A DNA stretch of 64,000 nucleotides from CBDCNP01 sp965222425 (GTDB taxonomy: Bacteria; Acidobacteriota; Vicinamibacteria; Marinacidobacterales; DATDRI01), in contig CBDCTW010000018.1 in assembly GCA_965222425.1 (NCBI GenBank), positions 372,001 through 436,000 on the forward strand. Reading direction: 5' to 3'. The translations under genes were made by a program, and so were the position numbers. Under the pieces are notes generated by a model. It made no database searches. It was not told where the DNA came from and saw only the letters and a program-made list of their open reading frames with translations. Shown here piece after piece: positions 1-8,881 of the stretch; position 1 is the stretch's first letter; each line of letters opens with the position of its first letter.

Positions 1-1
1 A

Positions 2-1645
2 GCCGCGTCCCGCGATTGGCCTTCCTGGGATCTCACCGCTCGGCAGCTCTGCGACCTCGAGTTGCTGCTCAACGGTGCCTTCTCGCCTTTGACGGGGTTC
101 ATGGGGCGGGCCGATTACGAAAAAGTCAGCGAGTCGATGCGCCTGGCCGACGGCACACTCTGGCCAATTCCGATCACGCTCGACGCTACCGAGGAACTGG
201 CGAAGAGCCTTCAGTCCGGCTCCACCTTGGCGCTTCGGGATCCGGAAGGCGTGATGTTGGCGGCGTTACACGTCGACGACGTGTGGCAACCCGATCGAAC
301 CGCCGAGGCCGAGGCCGTATACGGGACGGCCAACGTCGAGCACCCGGGTGTAGTTCACGTACTCGAGAGAACGAATCCCTACTACGTTGGTGGGAGACTG
401 GAGGGTCTTCAACTCCCGAGTCATTACGATTTCCGTTCGCTTCGGCTAACTCCCGGAGAGCTTCGGGCGAGCTTCTCCCGGCTTGGCTGGCGACGGGTGG
501 TTGCGTTTCAAACCCGCAATCCGATGCATCGTGCGCACTTCGAGCTGACTCTGCGCGCCGCCAAAGGGGCGGAGACCAACCTCTTGATCCATCCAGTCGT
601 AGGAATGACCAAGCCGGGCGATCTGGATCACTACACTCGCGTACGGTGCTATCAAGCGCTACTGCCTCATTACCCGAAGAACACCGTAAAGCTTTCTCTG
701 TTGCCGCTGGCCATGCGCATGGGTGGGCCGAGAGAAGCGGTTTGGCACGCGATCATTCGCAAGAACTACGGGTGCACGCATCTCATCGTGGGGCGAGACC
801 ATGCCGGCCCGGGGAGCGACTCGAAGGGGAAGCCCTTCTACGGACCGTACGACGCTCAGGAGCTTCTGAAGAAGCGCGAGTCAGAAGTCGGCATCGAAAT
901 GGTTCCTTTCAAAATGGTCGTATACGTTGAGGACCAAGATGCCTATTTTCAGGTCGACGAGGTTTCGGAAGGAACGCGAACACTCAGTATTTCCGGAACC
1001 GAGTTGAGGGAGCGACTTGCGGGAGGTAGAGAGATTCCTAGTTGGTTCACCTTCCCCGAGGTGGCGAAAGAGCTGCAGCGCACTCATCCACCGCGACACA
1101 AACAGGGGTTCACTGTTTTCTTTACCGGACTTTCCGGCGCCGGAAAGTCCACCATTGCCAACGTACTTCTGGTCAAGTTTCTGGAGCTGGGTGGCCGCCC
1201 GGTGACGCTCCTGGACGGGGACATCGTCCGCAAGAACTTGTCGTCGGAACTGGGCTTTTCGAAAGAGCATCGTGACATCAACATCCTCCGCATCGGTTAC
1301 GTGGCGTCCGAGATCTCGCAGAACGGCGGCATTGCCATCTGTGCTCCCATCGCTCCGTACGAGAACGTACGTCGCGAAGTGCGCAGTCTGATCGAGAAGG
1401 TCGGAGGGTTCTGCCTGGTCCGCATCGCGACGCCTCTCGAGGTTTGTGAGCAGCGGGATCGAAAGGGCATGTACGCTAAGGCTCGAGCGGGCATCATCAA
1501 GGAATTCACAGGAATATCCGATCCCTATGAGGTGCCCCTGGAGGCGGAGGTGACCATCGACACCACGGACATGAGCCCCGAGGAAGCCGCCAACCAGATC
1601 ATGCTGCATCTGGAACGGCAGGGCTATATCGGCGTCACGAGCTAA
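2..1645 (+). CDS. Bifunctional sulfate adenylyltransferase / adenylylsulfate kinase (5' partial)
   Basis: The fused enzyme makes APS from sulfate and ATP and then phosphorylates it to PAPS, in the cytoplasm. The frame is open from base 2, so the start lies before the window. The N-terminal two thirds is ATP sulfurylase: the RNPMHRAHFEL nucleotide-binding motif near base 515 and GRDHAGPGSD near base 800. The last ~190 residues are APS kinase, with Walker A GLSGAGKS near base 1127, LDGDIVRKNL, and KGMYAKARAG near the end. The order sulfurylase then kinase is the known bacterial Sat-CysC fusion. CysQ, which removes the PAP by-product, follows on the same strand after 441 bp. Identification is firm; only the missing start is open. 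Confidence 0.95.
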   Translation, partial: AASRDWPSWDLTARQLCDLELLLNGAFSPLTGFMGRADYEKVSESMRLADGTLWPIPITLDATEELAKSLQSGSTLALRDPEGVMLAALHVDDVWQPDRTAEAEAVYGTANVEHPGVVHVLERTNPYYVGGRLEGLQLPSHYDFRSLRLTPGELRASFSRLGWRRVVAFQTRNPMHRAHFELTLRAAKGAETNLLIHPVVGMTKPGDLDHYTRVRCYQALLPHYPKNTVKLSLLPLAMRMGGPREAVWHAIIRKNYGCTHLIVGRDHAGPGSDSKGKPFYGPYDAQELLKKRESEVGIEMVPFKMVVYVEDQDAYFQVDEVSEGTRTLSISGTELRERLAGGREIPSWFTFPEVAKELQRTHPPRHKQGFTVFFTGLSGAGKSTIANVLLVKFLELGGRPVTLLDGDIVRKNLSSELGFSKEHRDINILRIGYVASEISQNGGIAICAPIAPYENVRREVRSLIEKVGGFCLVRIATPLEVCEQRDRKGMYAKARAGIIKEFTGISDPYEVPLEAEVTIDTTDMSPEEAANQIMLHLERQGYIGVTS

Positions 1646-1830
1646 GCCCGCATCGTATTCGCGCCCAACGAGTTGCCATTCATGCACTTTTCCTGTATGA
1701 TCACTAGTGAGCTAAGCCAAGCAAATAAATAACTTTCTGCGGCCCGGTCGAAGCTCGGGTCGCCAGAGTCCGGACTCCCTTGACGGGGAGTACGGGGTGG
1801 CTCCTTTCTGAGCCTTTTCCCAACCAGGGT

Positions 1831-1863
1831 TTGGAGGGGCGGTGCGTCGCGGCGTCCCTCCAA
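1831..1863. other. Hairpin in the sat/cysC-cysQ spacer
   Basis: The 441-bp spacer 1646-2086 holds no convincing gene. It contains a perfect 8-bp inverted repeat, TTGGAGGG at 1831-1838 and CCCTCCAA at 1856-1863, and just upstream a 6-bp stem ACTCCC/GGGAGT at 1774-1791. It also holds a dispersed repeat copy at 1873-1916. No T-run follows the stems, so a classical terminator is not supported. A structured leader or small RNA is possible but unproven. Confidence 0.4.
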
Positions 1864-1872
1864 GCGTTGACC

Positions 1873-1916
1873 GGCGTCTGGCCACGTTGACCGGGGCACG
1901 TCATTTTTTGACGCCC
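1873..1916 (-). repeat. Dispersed palindromic repeat, copy 1
   Basis: Read on the minus strand this begins GGGCGTCAAA and ends GTGGCCAGACGCC, matching the 44-48 bp intergenic family found about twenty times in the window. The terminal arms GGCGTC and GACGCC pair perfectly. It lies about 170 bp upstream of the cysQ start. Confidence 0.75.
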
Positions 1917-2086
1917 AGCTCTCGCTCAGCAGGGGTTCGTTAGCCCGCACTCGCCCATCCTGCGATTGGTCGGCGTTGGAACCGTGTCGATGGCCGGCGC
2001 CCGTACGTTAGAATGCTCTTCCAGCTCGCTGGTGAGGCTCATCGAGTGCAAATCGAGACTTCATAGAAAGAACAGGTGCCTTTGTT

Positions 2087-2866
2087 GTGAGCAACCGTGA
2101 GGTGGAGGCGAGGAGAGAGGATCTCGAGCGCATCAAGAGGGCACTAGAGGAGTCCGCGCGAATCGCCAGTTCTTTTACTCCGGAGCAATTCAACACTGAG
2201 CAGAAGGGCAAGCGTGGTCCGGTGACGGCGGCCGACCATGCGGTGAACGAGTTTCTACTGGAGACACTTCCTCGCGAAGGAGATGGGTGGCTCTCAGAGG
2301 AAACCGTCGATGAGCACAGCCGTCTGGATCGCCGCCGCGTTTGGATTGTCGATCCCATCGACGGAACGTTGGAGTTCGTCGAAGGCATCCCGGAATGGGT
2401 TGTGTCCATCGGGCTCGTGGAGGACGGGCGGGCAGTTGCGGGGGGGATCTGCAATCCCGCCGCCGGCGAGGTCTTCCTTGGTTCGGTGGAGACGGGCATC
2501 AGCTTTAACGGCCAGGAGTTGGAGGTCCCAGTGCGACGGGACAGCAAAGACCGGTTAGTCCTGGCGAGTCGCAGTGAAATCAAACGAGGAGAATGGGCCG
2601 CCTACGAAGATCGAGGGTTCAGGATTCAGCCAATGGGATCGGTAGCCTACAAGCTGGCTCGAGTGGCCGCAGGACTAGCTAATGCGACCTGGACGCTGGT
2701 CCCCAAGCATGAATGGGACGTGGCCGCGGGAGCGGCACTCATCACCGCTTCGGGCGGCGTTGTGAAAACACTCGAGGGGGAGGTACCGGTCTTCAACCGC
2801 CCCAAGCCGAAACTTACCGGTCTCTTGGCCTTTGGTCCCGGTCAGGAGCACCTATTCGCTTTTTGA
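2087..2866 (+). CDS. cysQ: 3'(2'),5'-bisphosphate nucleotidase / inositol-phosphatase family (CysQ-like)
   Basis: A Mg-dependent phosphatase of the inositol monophosphatase fold, 259 aa. Metal-binding motifs are visible: GPVTAADHAVNE (about residues 42-53), SEETVDE (about 66-72), the signature DPIDGT in WIVDPIDGTLEF (about 85-96), and the C-terminal WDVAAGAAL. It starts with GTG. Its place after the Sat/CysC fusion points to hydrolysis of the PAP left after PAPS use, rather than inositol phosphate. The family call is firm and the substrate is inferred from context. The original 3' end of the convergent bactofilin gene probably overlapped its stop before the element at 2890 inserted. Confidence 0.88.
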   Translation: MSNREVEARREDLERIKRALEESARIASSFTPEQFNTEQKGKRGPVTAADHAVNEFLLETLPREGDGWLSEETVDEHSRLDRRRVWIVDPIDGTLEFVEGIPEWVVSIGLVEDGRAVAGGICNPAAGEVFLGSVETGISFNGQELEVPVRRDSKDRLVLASRSEIKRGEWAAYEDRGFRIQPMGSVAYKLARVAAGLANATWTLVPKHEWDVAAGAALITASGGVVKTLEGEVPVFNRPKPKLTGLLAFGPGQEHLFAF

Positions 2867-2889
2867 CATGGGCTACCTCTTTTTTGTCG

Positions 2890-3560
2890 GGGTCTACGCG
2901 GATTCGTGTGGGTAAGTCCTGACGGAAAACAGTGTAACTCATTGTGTGGAAAAGGTATCCAGACTTCATCAGGTGCTGAAAAGTGGTCCATTTTTCGGAT
3001 AGGCTAACCGAGTGAAAAATTCCCAGTCGATCCGCTCGCTGTTTGCGCTGCCAGGTTTCGTGGTTGGTGCCGGATTGAAGGGTGTATTCGATGACCGATA
3101 CGCCCGCGTCATCCAGCTCAAGAGGCGAAAAAAACAGCTGTTTGCTCTTACTGTGGGCAACGGTGCCGGGGGCGCTATGACAAGCAAGTGTGCCGGGTCC
3201 GCGACCTGTCGTTGGCAGGCTGGCGGATCTCTCTGGAATACGAGCGTTGGCGCGTCAACTGTCCTGGGTGCGGCGGTTTGCATGTAGAACACCTGGACTG
3301 GCTGGCGAACAACTCGCGCTACACCTAGCGTTTTGCGACGCATGTGGGCAAGCTGTGCCGGGATATGCCGGACAAGGCGGTGGCCGAGATGAAACGTCTG
3401 CGCCTCCTAGTTGAAGGGGTCAACAACAAAATCCGTGTGCTGCAACGACGCGCCTACGGCTATCGCGACGAGGAATATCTCAAGCTGAAGATCGTGGCGG
3501 CATTCCTTCCGCCATTACCCAGAAATGCCGTCTTCAACCCACACGAATCCGCGTAGACCC
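2890..3560 (+). mobile_element. 671-bp non-autonomous ISL3-family element, copy A
   Basis: The element is bounded by inverted repeats of about 24 bp (start GGGTCTACGCGGATTCGTGT, end its complement) and flanked by a perfect 8-bp target duplication TTTTGTCG at 2882-2889 and 3561-3568. Inside are broken pieces of an ISL3 transposase: an N-terminal zinc-finger stretch with NCPGCGGLHV in one frame, a stop near base 3328, and a C-terminal piece containing LLVEGVNNKIRVLQRRAYGY. The catalytic centre is deleted. An almost identical copy of exactly the same length lies inverted at 45135-45805. ISL3 elements are known to make 8-bp duplications, which agrees. Movement would need a transposase supplied in trans. 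Confidence 0.93.
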
Positions 3561-3966
3561 TTTTGTCGTTGGAGGCTTCGGACTCGCCGTTCGCCATCTG
3601 CACTTTCCCTTGCAGGAAAGCGCCGTCCGCGATAGAGACTACCTTTGCTTGGACATCGCCCTGGACCCGACCCGTTGAACAGATCTCGAGTTTCTGGGTC
3701 GCCGCAATCTCACCCTCGATCTCGCCCTCGACGACGACGTCGCTCGCGGTCACGTTACCAATGAGCCGGCCCGATTCCCGGACCGCGAAGAGACCGTCTA
3801 CGCCGAAGTTCCCCTCTACCGTTCCTCGAAGCTCGACGTTGGACGAGGCCTTGAAATCACCTTTCATTTGGACGCCCGTACCAATCACGGTGTCGGTTCC
3901 CCGAGTCGGTTCAAAAACTCCCCGCGAAGCCCGCGGCGGCGCAGGAGCTTCTCTCTTCTGAAACAT
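3460..3966 (-). CDS. Bactofilin with transposon-derived C-terminus
   Basis: Bactofilins are self-assembling beta-helical cytoskeletal proteins. After an N-terminal tail (MFQKREAPAPP) comes the repeat-rich core with VQMKGDFKASSNVELRGTVE, GRLIGNVTASDVVVEGEIEG and GRVQGDVQAKVVSIADGAF. ATG at 3966 is preferred; an upstream start at 4026 would add 20 residues. The natural frame breaks after SEASNDK at the target duplication and continues about 30 codons through the ISL3-type element to a stop at 3460. Without the insertion the frame would run on as KKEVAHVKKRIG and stop about 25 codons later, overlapping cysQ. The core looks intact, so function may survive. Confidence 0.85.
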   Translation of the reverse strand: MFQKREAPAPPRASRGVFEPTRGTDTVIGTGVQMKGDFKASSNVELRGTVEGNFGVDGLFAVRESGRLIGNVTASDVVVEGEIEGEIAATQKLEICSTGRVQGDVQAKVVSIADGAFLQGKVQMANGESEASNDKRVYADSCGLKTAFLGNGGRNAATIFSLRYSSSR

Positions 3967-4281
3967 AATGGTTTCCCTGAGGCCTGGTATAGGCCACCGC
4001 TCCGGAGCAAGCAATCTCTGTACCACGGTTGAGGGCTTCCCCGCGTCCGGCGAAATGATTGACCGGCAATAGGTTTGCGCCCGGGGTTCGTTCGGCCTGG
4101 GTTTGCGGAGTGAGCGGCGTGGCAGTTTACCTACACCTCGGCGGTGAGGGTCCCAATAGTTTGTAGGGCCGTCTGGTTAAGTGGCAACCACCCATTTTGA
4201 CGGCCGCGCTCCACTCTGATCAATGGCAACGAGCCATGCTGATGCTCGCAGACAGCCGCGACTCTTCCTGACCCGTGCCCG

Positions 4282-5802
4282 TCATCCCGCTCCATGTACC
4301 TTCTCGTGATAGGAAAGGGCGAGCACCGAGCAGGCAGCGCGGTTGATGATATGCATCGCAGTATCGGGATTGAAGAAAGATGCACGACGGTGCGCGCGGC
4401 GAATCGCGATCAGCAAGTCTCCCTCGCCCGCCAGCTCGGTGATCTTGGTGACCGGGTTTCCTTCCCGGTGAATCTGCTCGATCTTCATATGGTATAGGGA
4501 CGCCATGTCGATGACCGTCTTGAGAGCCTTTTTCTGTTCCTCCACCGCTTCGCCACCGGTGATGAAGCTCGGTGGAGTGACAAGCACCGCGGTGATTTGA
4601 AGATCGAGCTGACGGGAGAGATCGATGGCGAGCTCCGCAGCTAGAAGCGAGCCCTCCGAATCACTGACCGGGAGGAGAATTCGTCTGTATGGGTGAGTGC
4701 CAGCTGCAAGGAAGATCGGGCAGGGCATCAACTCCATCAGTCTGGTGAAGGCCGGTCGTACGAGTCCGTGTCGACCAAACCAACCGGCTTTCTTCTTGGG
4801 GATAACCAAGCATCCGCAGTCGAGTGAAGCGAGGTCGCGTCGGATCGCCGCTTCGGCGCCTTCGAGCTCGGAGAAGGTCGCGACTTCGACTCGGATCTGA
4901 TCCAAGCTCATGTCTGGGCTGGGTGCACTTTGGGGTAGCAGAAGGCGAAGAGCTCGAGTGCGCGTGCGAGTGACGAAGTACTCCAGTTCACTTCGGTACT
5001 TTTCGGGCAGTCGTTCTCTGCCCACCGCGACCACGCGGATGCCGTACTGCAACGGGAATCGTGCGACGCCGGCCCGCAGGTAGTCGCCTATGTGGGGGAG
5101 GATGTCTGGATCCCCGGTCAATAACAAGCGGTCCCCATTTCGGATCACGACATTGCCGTGCGGAACCATGAACTTGTCACCCCGGTATATCGCGGCCACT
5201 AACCACCGGCCCGCGCGTAGATCGGCGACGCGCACATCGACTGCGGGGGACGTGGGTAGGATCGGAATCTCGACGATCTCGCCGCGCCCGAGTCCCACAT
5301 TGATCGCCACTTGCTGTCCTCGTTCGATTTGGTTGAATACCAGGCCGGCTATAGCGGCCGGACGCGTAAGGGCGACCGCCCCCACCGCCTTCAGCTTTTC
5401 TATCGCCGTGGGTTGGCGCAGGATCCCGATCGCGGTAGGGGGTGTCTCGACTGAGAGCGCCACACGACAGGCCTCGATATTCACTTCGTCTACGTCCGTC
5501 AGGGCAGCAACGAACTCCGCTCCTTCCACGCCGGCTTCGCTCAGGTTTATGAGGCTGGTCCCGTCTTTGTTGTAGATTTTGAGCGGGCGATCCGGAACCT
5601 CTTTCCTAAGCGTATCCAGTTTCTCTTGATCCGTATCCAGGATGGCGATCTCCCAGGCGGCAGACAAGAGACGAACCAGAGATCTGCCAGTTTGCCCCGC
5701 GCCTACGATTACGATTCGCCGACGGGGAACAGATTCTCGCTTATCGGCGAGCTGGCGGGACTCGACGTCCTGGGCAGTTTTGTTGTCTCGTTCTTCTACC
5801 AT
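4282..5802 (-). CDS. TrkA-type NAD-binding (RCK) protein fused to a universal stress protein domain
   Basis: About 506 aa. The N-terminal half is an RCK_N/TrkA-N Rossmann domain with VIVGAGQTGRSLVRLL and the acidic LDTDQEK after strand 2, followed by an RCK_C-like domain (VRVADLRAGRWLVAAI ... GDRLLLTGD). The C-terminal half resembles a UspA domain (YRRILLPVSDSEGSLLAAEL ... GDLLIAIRRAHRR). RCK proteins gate potassium transport, but no Trk/Ktr membrane subunit is visible in the window. ATG at 5802 lies 2 nt after the nadK stop; an in-frame start at 5877 would overlap nadK by about 70 nt. It is the last gene of the long minus-strand run. Domain calls are good; the role is inferred. Confidence 0.82.
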   Translation of the reverse strand: MVEERDNKTAQDVESRQLADKRESVPRRRIVIVGAGQTGRSLVRLLSAAWEIAILDTDQEKLDTLRKEVPDRPLKIYNKDGTSLINLSEAGVEGAEFVAALTDVDEVNIEACRVALSVETPPTAIGILRQPTAIEKLKAVGAVALTRPAAIAGLVFNQIERGQQVAINVGLGRGEIVEIPILPTSPAVDVRVADLRAGRWLVAAIYRGDKFMVPHGNVVIRNGDRLLLTGDPDILPHIGDYLRAGVARFPLQYGIRVVAVGRERLPEKYRSELEYFVTRTRTRALRLLLPQSAPSPDMSLDQIRVEVATFSELEGAEAAIRRDLASLDCGCLVIPKKKAGWFGRHGLVRPAFTRLMELMPCPIFLAAGTHPYRRILLPVSDSEGSLLAAELAIDLSRQLDLQITAVLVTPPSFITGGEAVEEQKKALKTVIDMASLYHMKIEQIHREGNPVTKITELAGEGDLLIAIRRAHRRASFFNPDTAMHIINRAACSVLALSYHEKVHGAG

Positions 5803-5804
5803 TC

Positions 5805-6740
5805 CTATCCGCGGGTCGGTCGTTTCTTCCGGGAACCTGAATTGTGACGCTTCCTCGCTCGCGGACGCTCGGCCCACCGTAGCTTGTTGCGGAGCACGTG
5901 GAAGTAATCCTGGTTCGGAAGGCTCACCAGTTTTACCGAATTACGACTCTTGCGAACCCTTACCGTATCACCGATCTCCATGGGCTCGGCGGCCTGGCCG
6001 TCGAAGGTCGCGTACACCTCCTCGGACTCGCCCCTGAGAGTTAGCTCCACGGTTGAGCGATCGGAAATTACGACCGGGCGGTATGTCAGAGTATGAGGGC
6101 AAATCGGAGTGAGTAGCATGGAGCCGAGGTCCGGATAGAGGATGGGGCCACCGGCGGCAAGAGAGTAAGCGGTGGAGCCAGTGGGGGTGGAGACGATGAT
6201 CCCGTCGGCTCGAACCAAGGCGACCGAGTGGTCGTCGATTCGAACGCTCACTTCGATGATTCGAGCGATGGCGCCCTTGGTGATCACGACGTCGTTCAGA
6301 ACCGTCTGGTGAGTGAGCTCATGCCCGTTTCTGCTGAGCACCGCGTCCAACATCATTCGCGATTGGATCGAGTAATGGCCTGCCAGAACGGACTCTAGGG
6401 CCGGGTAGAGCTGGGGTAAAGCCACATCCGTGAGGAATCCGAGGCTCCCCAAGTTGACGCCCAAGATCGGAATCTGTCGGGCCCCCATCGCTCGCACCGC
6501 CGACAAGAGAGTTCCATCGCCTCCCAATACGATCATGAGCTCGACATCGCGCGGCGGTTTCGTTAGCGCGAAGCTAGGGCACTGCTCGTCGAAGAGCTCG
6601 CCGATCCTTGCCTCGACACACGGTTTCACCCGATGGCTTCTGAGCCAATCGACTAACTCGCGAACGACTGAAGAGGCTTCGTCGATATGAGGTTTGGCAA
6701 TGATCGCCGCTTTGCGCACCTTCGCTCGTTTTCCCCCCAT
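5805..6740 (-). CDS. nadK: NAD kinase
   Basis: Phosphorylates NAD to NADP; cytoplasmic, 311 aa. The diagnostic GGDGT lies at residues 73-77, followed by GVNLGSLGFLTD, the LNDVVI segment, and the conserved glycine-rich loop DGIIVSTPTGSTAYSLAAGG. The tail beyond about residue 290 is basic (RPRARKRHNSGSRKKRP) and longer than usual. It sits 6 nt downstream of tlyA, a very common pairing, and just upstream of the TrkA/Usp gene. Confidence 0.96.
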   Translation of the reverse strand: MGGKRAKVRKAAIIAKPHIDEASSVVRELVDWLRSHRVKPCVEARIGELFDEQCPSFALTKPPRDVELMIVLGGDGTLLSAVRAMGARQIPILGVNLGSLGFLTDVALPQLYPALESVLAGHYSIQSRMMLDAVLSRNGHELTHQTVLNDVVITKGAIARIIEVSVRIDDHSVALVRADGIIVSTPTGSTAYSLAAGGPILYPDLGSMLLTPICPHTLTYRPVVISDRSTVELTLRGESEEVYATFDGQAAEPMEIGDTVRVRKSRNSVKLVSLPNQDYFHVLRNKLRWAERPRARKRHNSGSRKKRPTRG

Positions 6741-6746
6741 GCTGAT

Positions 6747-7544
6747 CTACTCCGGCGCGCAGGCCCGTTTCGCCCGTTGTCGTAGCTCTTCCAAACGAGC
6801 GTCGCCCGTTGGTCCGGGTCGAAGCGAAAGAAAAAACTCCCGATTACCTTCCACGCCCCGAAGGCGGGAGGCAACGACGTCCTCGACCGCAAGCCCACAC
6901 TGTCGTGCCGCCTCCATGACCTGCGTGACAGCGCGAAGATGCTTGTCGGGGTCTCGCACCACGCCCCCAGAGTCGACATCTTGCTTGGTAAGCTCGAACT
7001 GCGGCTTGACTAGAGCCAGTATCCGGCCGTTCTCACGTATCAACTCTCTCACCGCGGGAAGGATTTTGCCGAGCGATATGAACGCGACATCGACCGTCAC
7101 GAGATCGAATCGGTCTGGAAAATCCTTTAGTTCGATGTGGCGGGCATTGACGCCTTCCATCAGCTCTACTCGGGAATCGGTGCGAAGCTTCCAGTCGAGC
7201 TGGGCCTTGCCGACGTCCAACGCGGTGACATGGGTGGCCCCTCGTTGAAGGAGGCAGTCAGTGAACCCCCCGGTGGAAGCTCCAACGTCGAGGGCGCGCA
7301 GGCCCGATACGTCAAGTCCCAGGCCGGCAAGGGCTCCGTCCAGTTTTTCGCCTCCTCGGCCCACGTAGGGTGAGGGCGGGTGGCGGAGTCGCATGGCTGC
7401 GTCTCGGGCGACTAGCGTTCCGGGTTTGGCCACCGGAGAATCGTTTACCAAGACCTCTCCAACCAGAACCAACCTCCTAGCCTTTTCCCGCGTGGGAGCC
7501 AGTCCCCGTTCGACGACGAGCCTGTCGAGTCGCAATTTAGGCAT
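6747..7544 (-). CDS. tlyA: TlyA-family rRNA (cytidine-2'-O)-methyltransferase
   Basis: 265 aa: an N-terminal S4 RNA-binding domain (residues about 1-65, RLDRLVVERGLAPTREKARR) followed by an FtsJ-like methyltransferase. The SAM-binding motif ALDVGASTGGFTDCLL lies near residues 84-99, and VTVDVAFISL and ALVKPQFEL match later motifs. Family members 2'-O-methylate rRNA; older databases call them hemolysin A. It lies between ispA and nadK, as in many bacteria. Confidence 0.93.
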   Translation of the reverse strand: MPKLRLDRLVVERGLAPTREKARRLVLVGEVLVNDSPVAKPGTLVARDAAMRLRHPPSPYVGRGGEKLDGALAGLGLDVSGLRALDVGASTGGFTDCLLQRGATHVTALDVGKAQLDWKLRTDSRVELMEGVNARHIELKDFPDRFDLVTVDVAFISLGKILPAVRELIRENGRILALVKPQFELTKQDVDSGGVVRDPDKHLRAVTQVMEAARQCGLAVEDVVASRLRGVEGNREFFLSLRPGPTGDARLEELRQRAKRACAPE

Positions 7545-7706
7545 ACATGTATTTAGTGCGCGCGGGGCCCCACTGCCGCCTTAGAACTTGTTCTCTCATT
7601 CCATCAGTTGCCTGAGGACACCCCCAGGCTCGTCGCTCCGGCGGCTGCGCGCCTGCGCGACAGCTGAAGGCCCCCCGGCCGACGTGGCCTCCGGCCCGTT
7701 AGTCGC
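7545..7706. other. 162-bp gap where dxs is often found
   Basis: No gene was recognised between ispA and tlyA. In many bacteria dxs (deoxyxylulose-phosphate synthase) lies exactly here. The gap is GC-rich with CCCCCCGGCC-type runs and shows no clear dxs remnant. Confidence 0.5.
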
Positions 7707-8621
7707 TCATGAGTTGCGATCGACGATGCGCCGGGCCAGGCAGACGAGAGGCTCTCCCGCCGGACCGAATGGTGTCACGAGGTCGACCGCTCGCTGCGCC
7801 AACTCCTTCGCTCGGGAACGTGTATTTTCGATGCCGTGCACGCTCGGATAGGTTGCCTTGCCGACTCTCTGATCTTTACCTGCCGACTTGCCCAACGTTG
7901 CCGCGTCTCCTTCCACGTCCAAGAGGTCATCCACGATTTGAAAGGCGAGCCCGACCTCTCGACCGAAGCGGCCTAACGTCTCGATTTGGTTTTCGTCTCC
8001 GTCTCCCATTACGGCTCCGAGCCGAGCCGCCACCTCCATGAGATCCCCCGTCTTTTTTTTGTGGATCTGCTCGAGGGTCCCCTCGTCGACCCTTTTGCCT
8101 TCGGACTCTAGGTCTATCACCTGCCCACCGATCATTCCATTCATTCCCGCGGCTTCGGCGAGAAGTGCGATGGCGCGCAACCGCCTCGCGCCTTCAGACG
8201 TGTCCGGAGGGTCGTTGTTGCTGGAAGCCGTCGCCAACACCTGAAAGGCGTGGGTTAGCAACGCATCGCCGGCAAGGATGGCAACCGCCTCTCCGAAAAC
8301 GACGTGCGATGTTGGCTTACCACGCCGGAGGTCGTCGTTGTCCATGGCTGGCAGGTCGTCGTGGATGAGTGAGTACGTGTGGATCATCTCCAGCGCCGCC
8401 GCGGCGGGCAGCGCATCCTCTTCACGACCACCCACCGCTTCGGCAGAGGCGAGCGCCAAGATTGGGCGCAGGCGTTTTCCGCCGGCGAACAGGCTGTATC
8501 GGATGGCGCGGTGGATGCTGGGTGGAAAGGCATCCTCGGTTGGTAAGTTGCCATCGAGGAACGATTCAACCGCCCTCGCATGCTCCGTCAGATACCGATC
8601 GAAGTCGAGCATTCGTTTCAC
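7707..8621 (-). CDS. ispA: Polyprenyl (farnesyl/geranyl-type) diphosphate synthase
   Basis: 304 aa all-helical trans-prenyltransferase that condenses IPP with allylic diphosphates. The first aspartate-rich motif is DDLPAMDNDD (from residue 88), with FAGGKRLRP before it; the second is VDDLLDVEGD near residue 233. A GTG start overlaps the xseB stop by 4 nt, so the genes are probably translationally coupled; an ATG three codons later is the alternative. Chain length is not decided from sequence alone, but the xseB linkage favours farnesyl diphosphate synthase. Confidence 0.93.
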   Translation of the reverse strand: MKRMLDFDRYLTEHARAVESFLDGNLPTEDAFPPSIHRAIRYSLFAGGKRLRPILALASAEAVGGREEDALPAAAALEMIHTYSLIHDDLPAMDNDDLRRGKPTSHVVFGEAVAILAGDALLTHAFQVLATASSNNDPPDTSEGARRLRAIALLAEAAGMNGMIGGQVIDLESEGKRVDEGTLEQIHKKKTGDLMEVAARLGAVMGDGDENQIETLGRFGREVGLAFQIVDDLLDVEGDAATLGKSAGKDQRVGKATYPSVHGIENTRSRAKELAQRAVDLVTPFGPAGEPLVCLARRIVDRNS

Positions 8622-8881
8622 TTTTTTTCGTCGAAATCGAGCGGCGTTTGTCGAATCTTTCCTTCCGCGTCCTCGACGGGCTCACCGCTCTCGGTCTTCT
8701 GTAGCATCTCTATCCGTGCCTCGGCTTCATTCAGCTTGGCGTTACAAAAGCCGGCCAAACGGACACCCTGTTCGTAACTCTCCAAGGATTTCTCGAGGCT
8801 GAGCTCGCCTTCCTCTAGCTCCTTGACGATCTCCTCCAGTTTCTTGAGGGCGGTCTCGAAATCTTTGGGTTTCACTGTCAT
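8618..8881 (-). CDS. xseB: Exodeoxyribonuclease VII small subunit
   Basis: 87 aa when started at MTVKPKDFETALKKLE, which matches the usual family start and length; a longer frame begins 15 codons earlier. The helical signature LEEGELSLEKSLESYEQGV and FCNAKLNEAEARIE is typical. The start overlaps the xseA stop by 4 nt (ATGA) and the stop overlaps the ispA start. It pairs with XseA in a nuclease that degrades single-stranded DNA. Confidence 0.94.
   Translation of the reverse strand: MTVKPKDFETALKKLEEIVKELEEGELSLEKSLESYEQGVRLAGFCNAKLNEAEARIEMLQKTESGEPVEDAEGKIRQTPLDFDEKK

Noticed and set aside
3012..3343. Small genes inside the 671-bp element (also in the copy at 45.4 kb)
   Set aside because: They are shadow or broken frames of a deleted ISL3 transposase.
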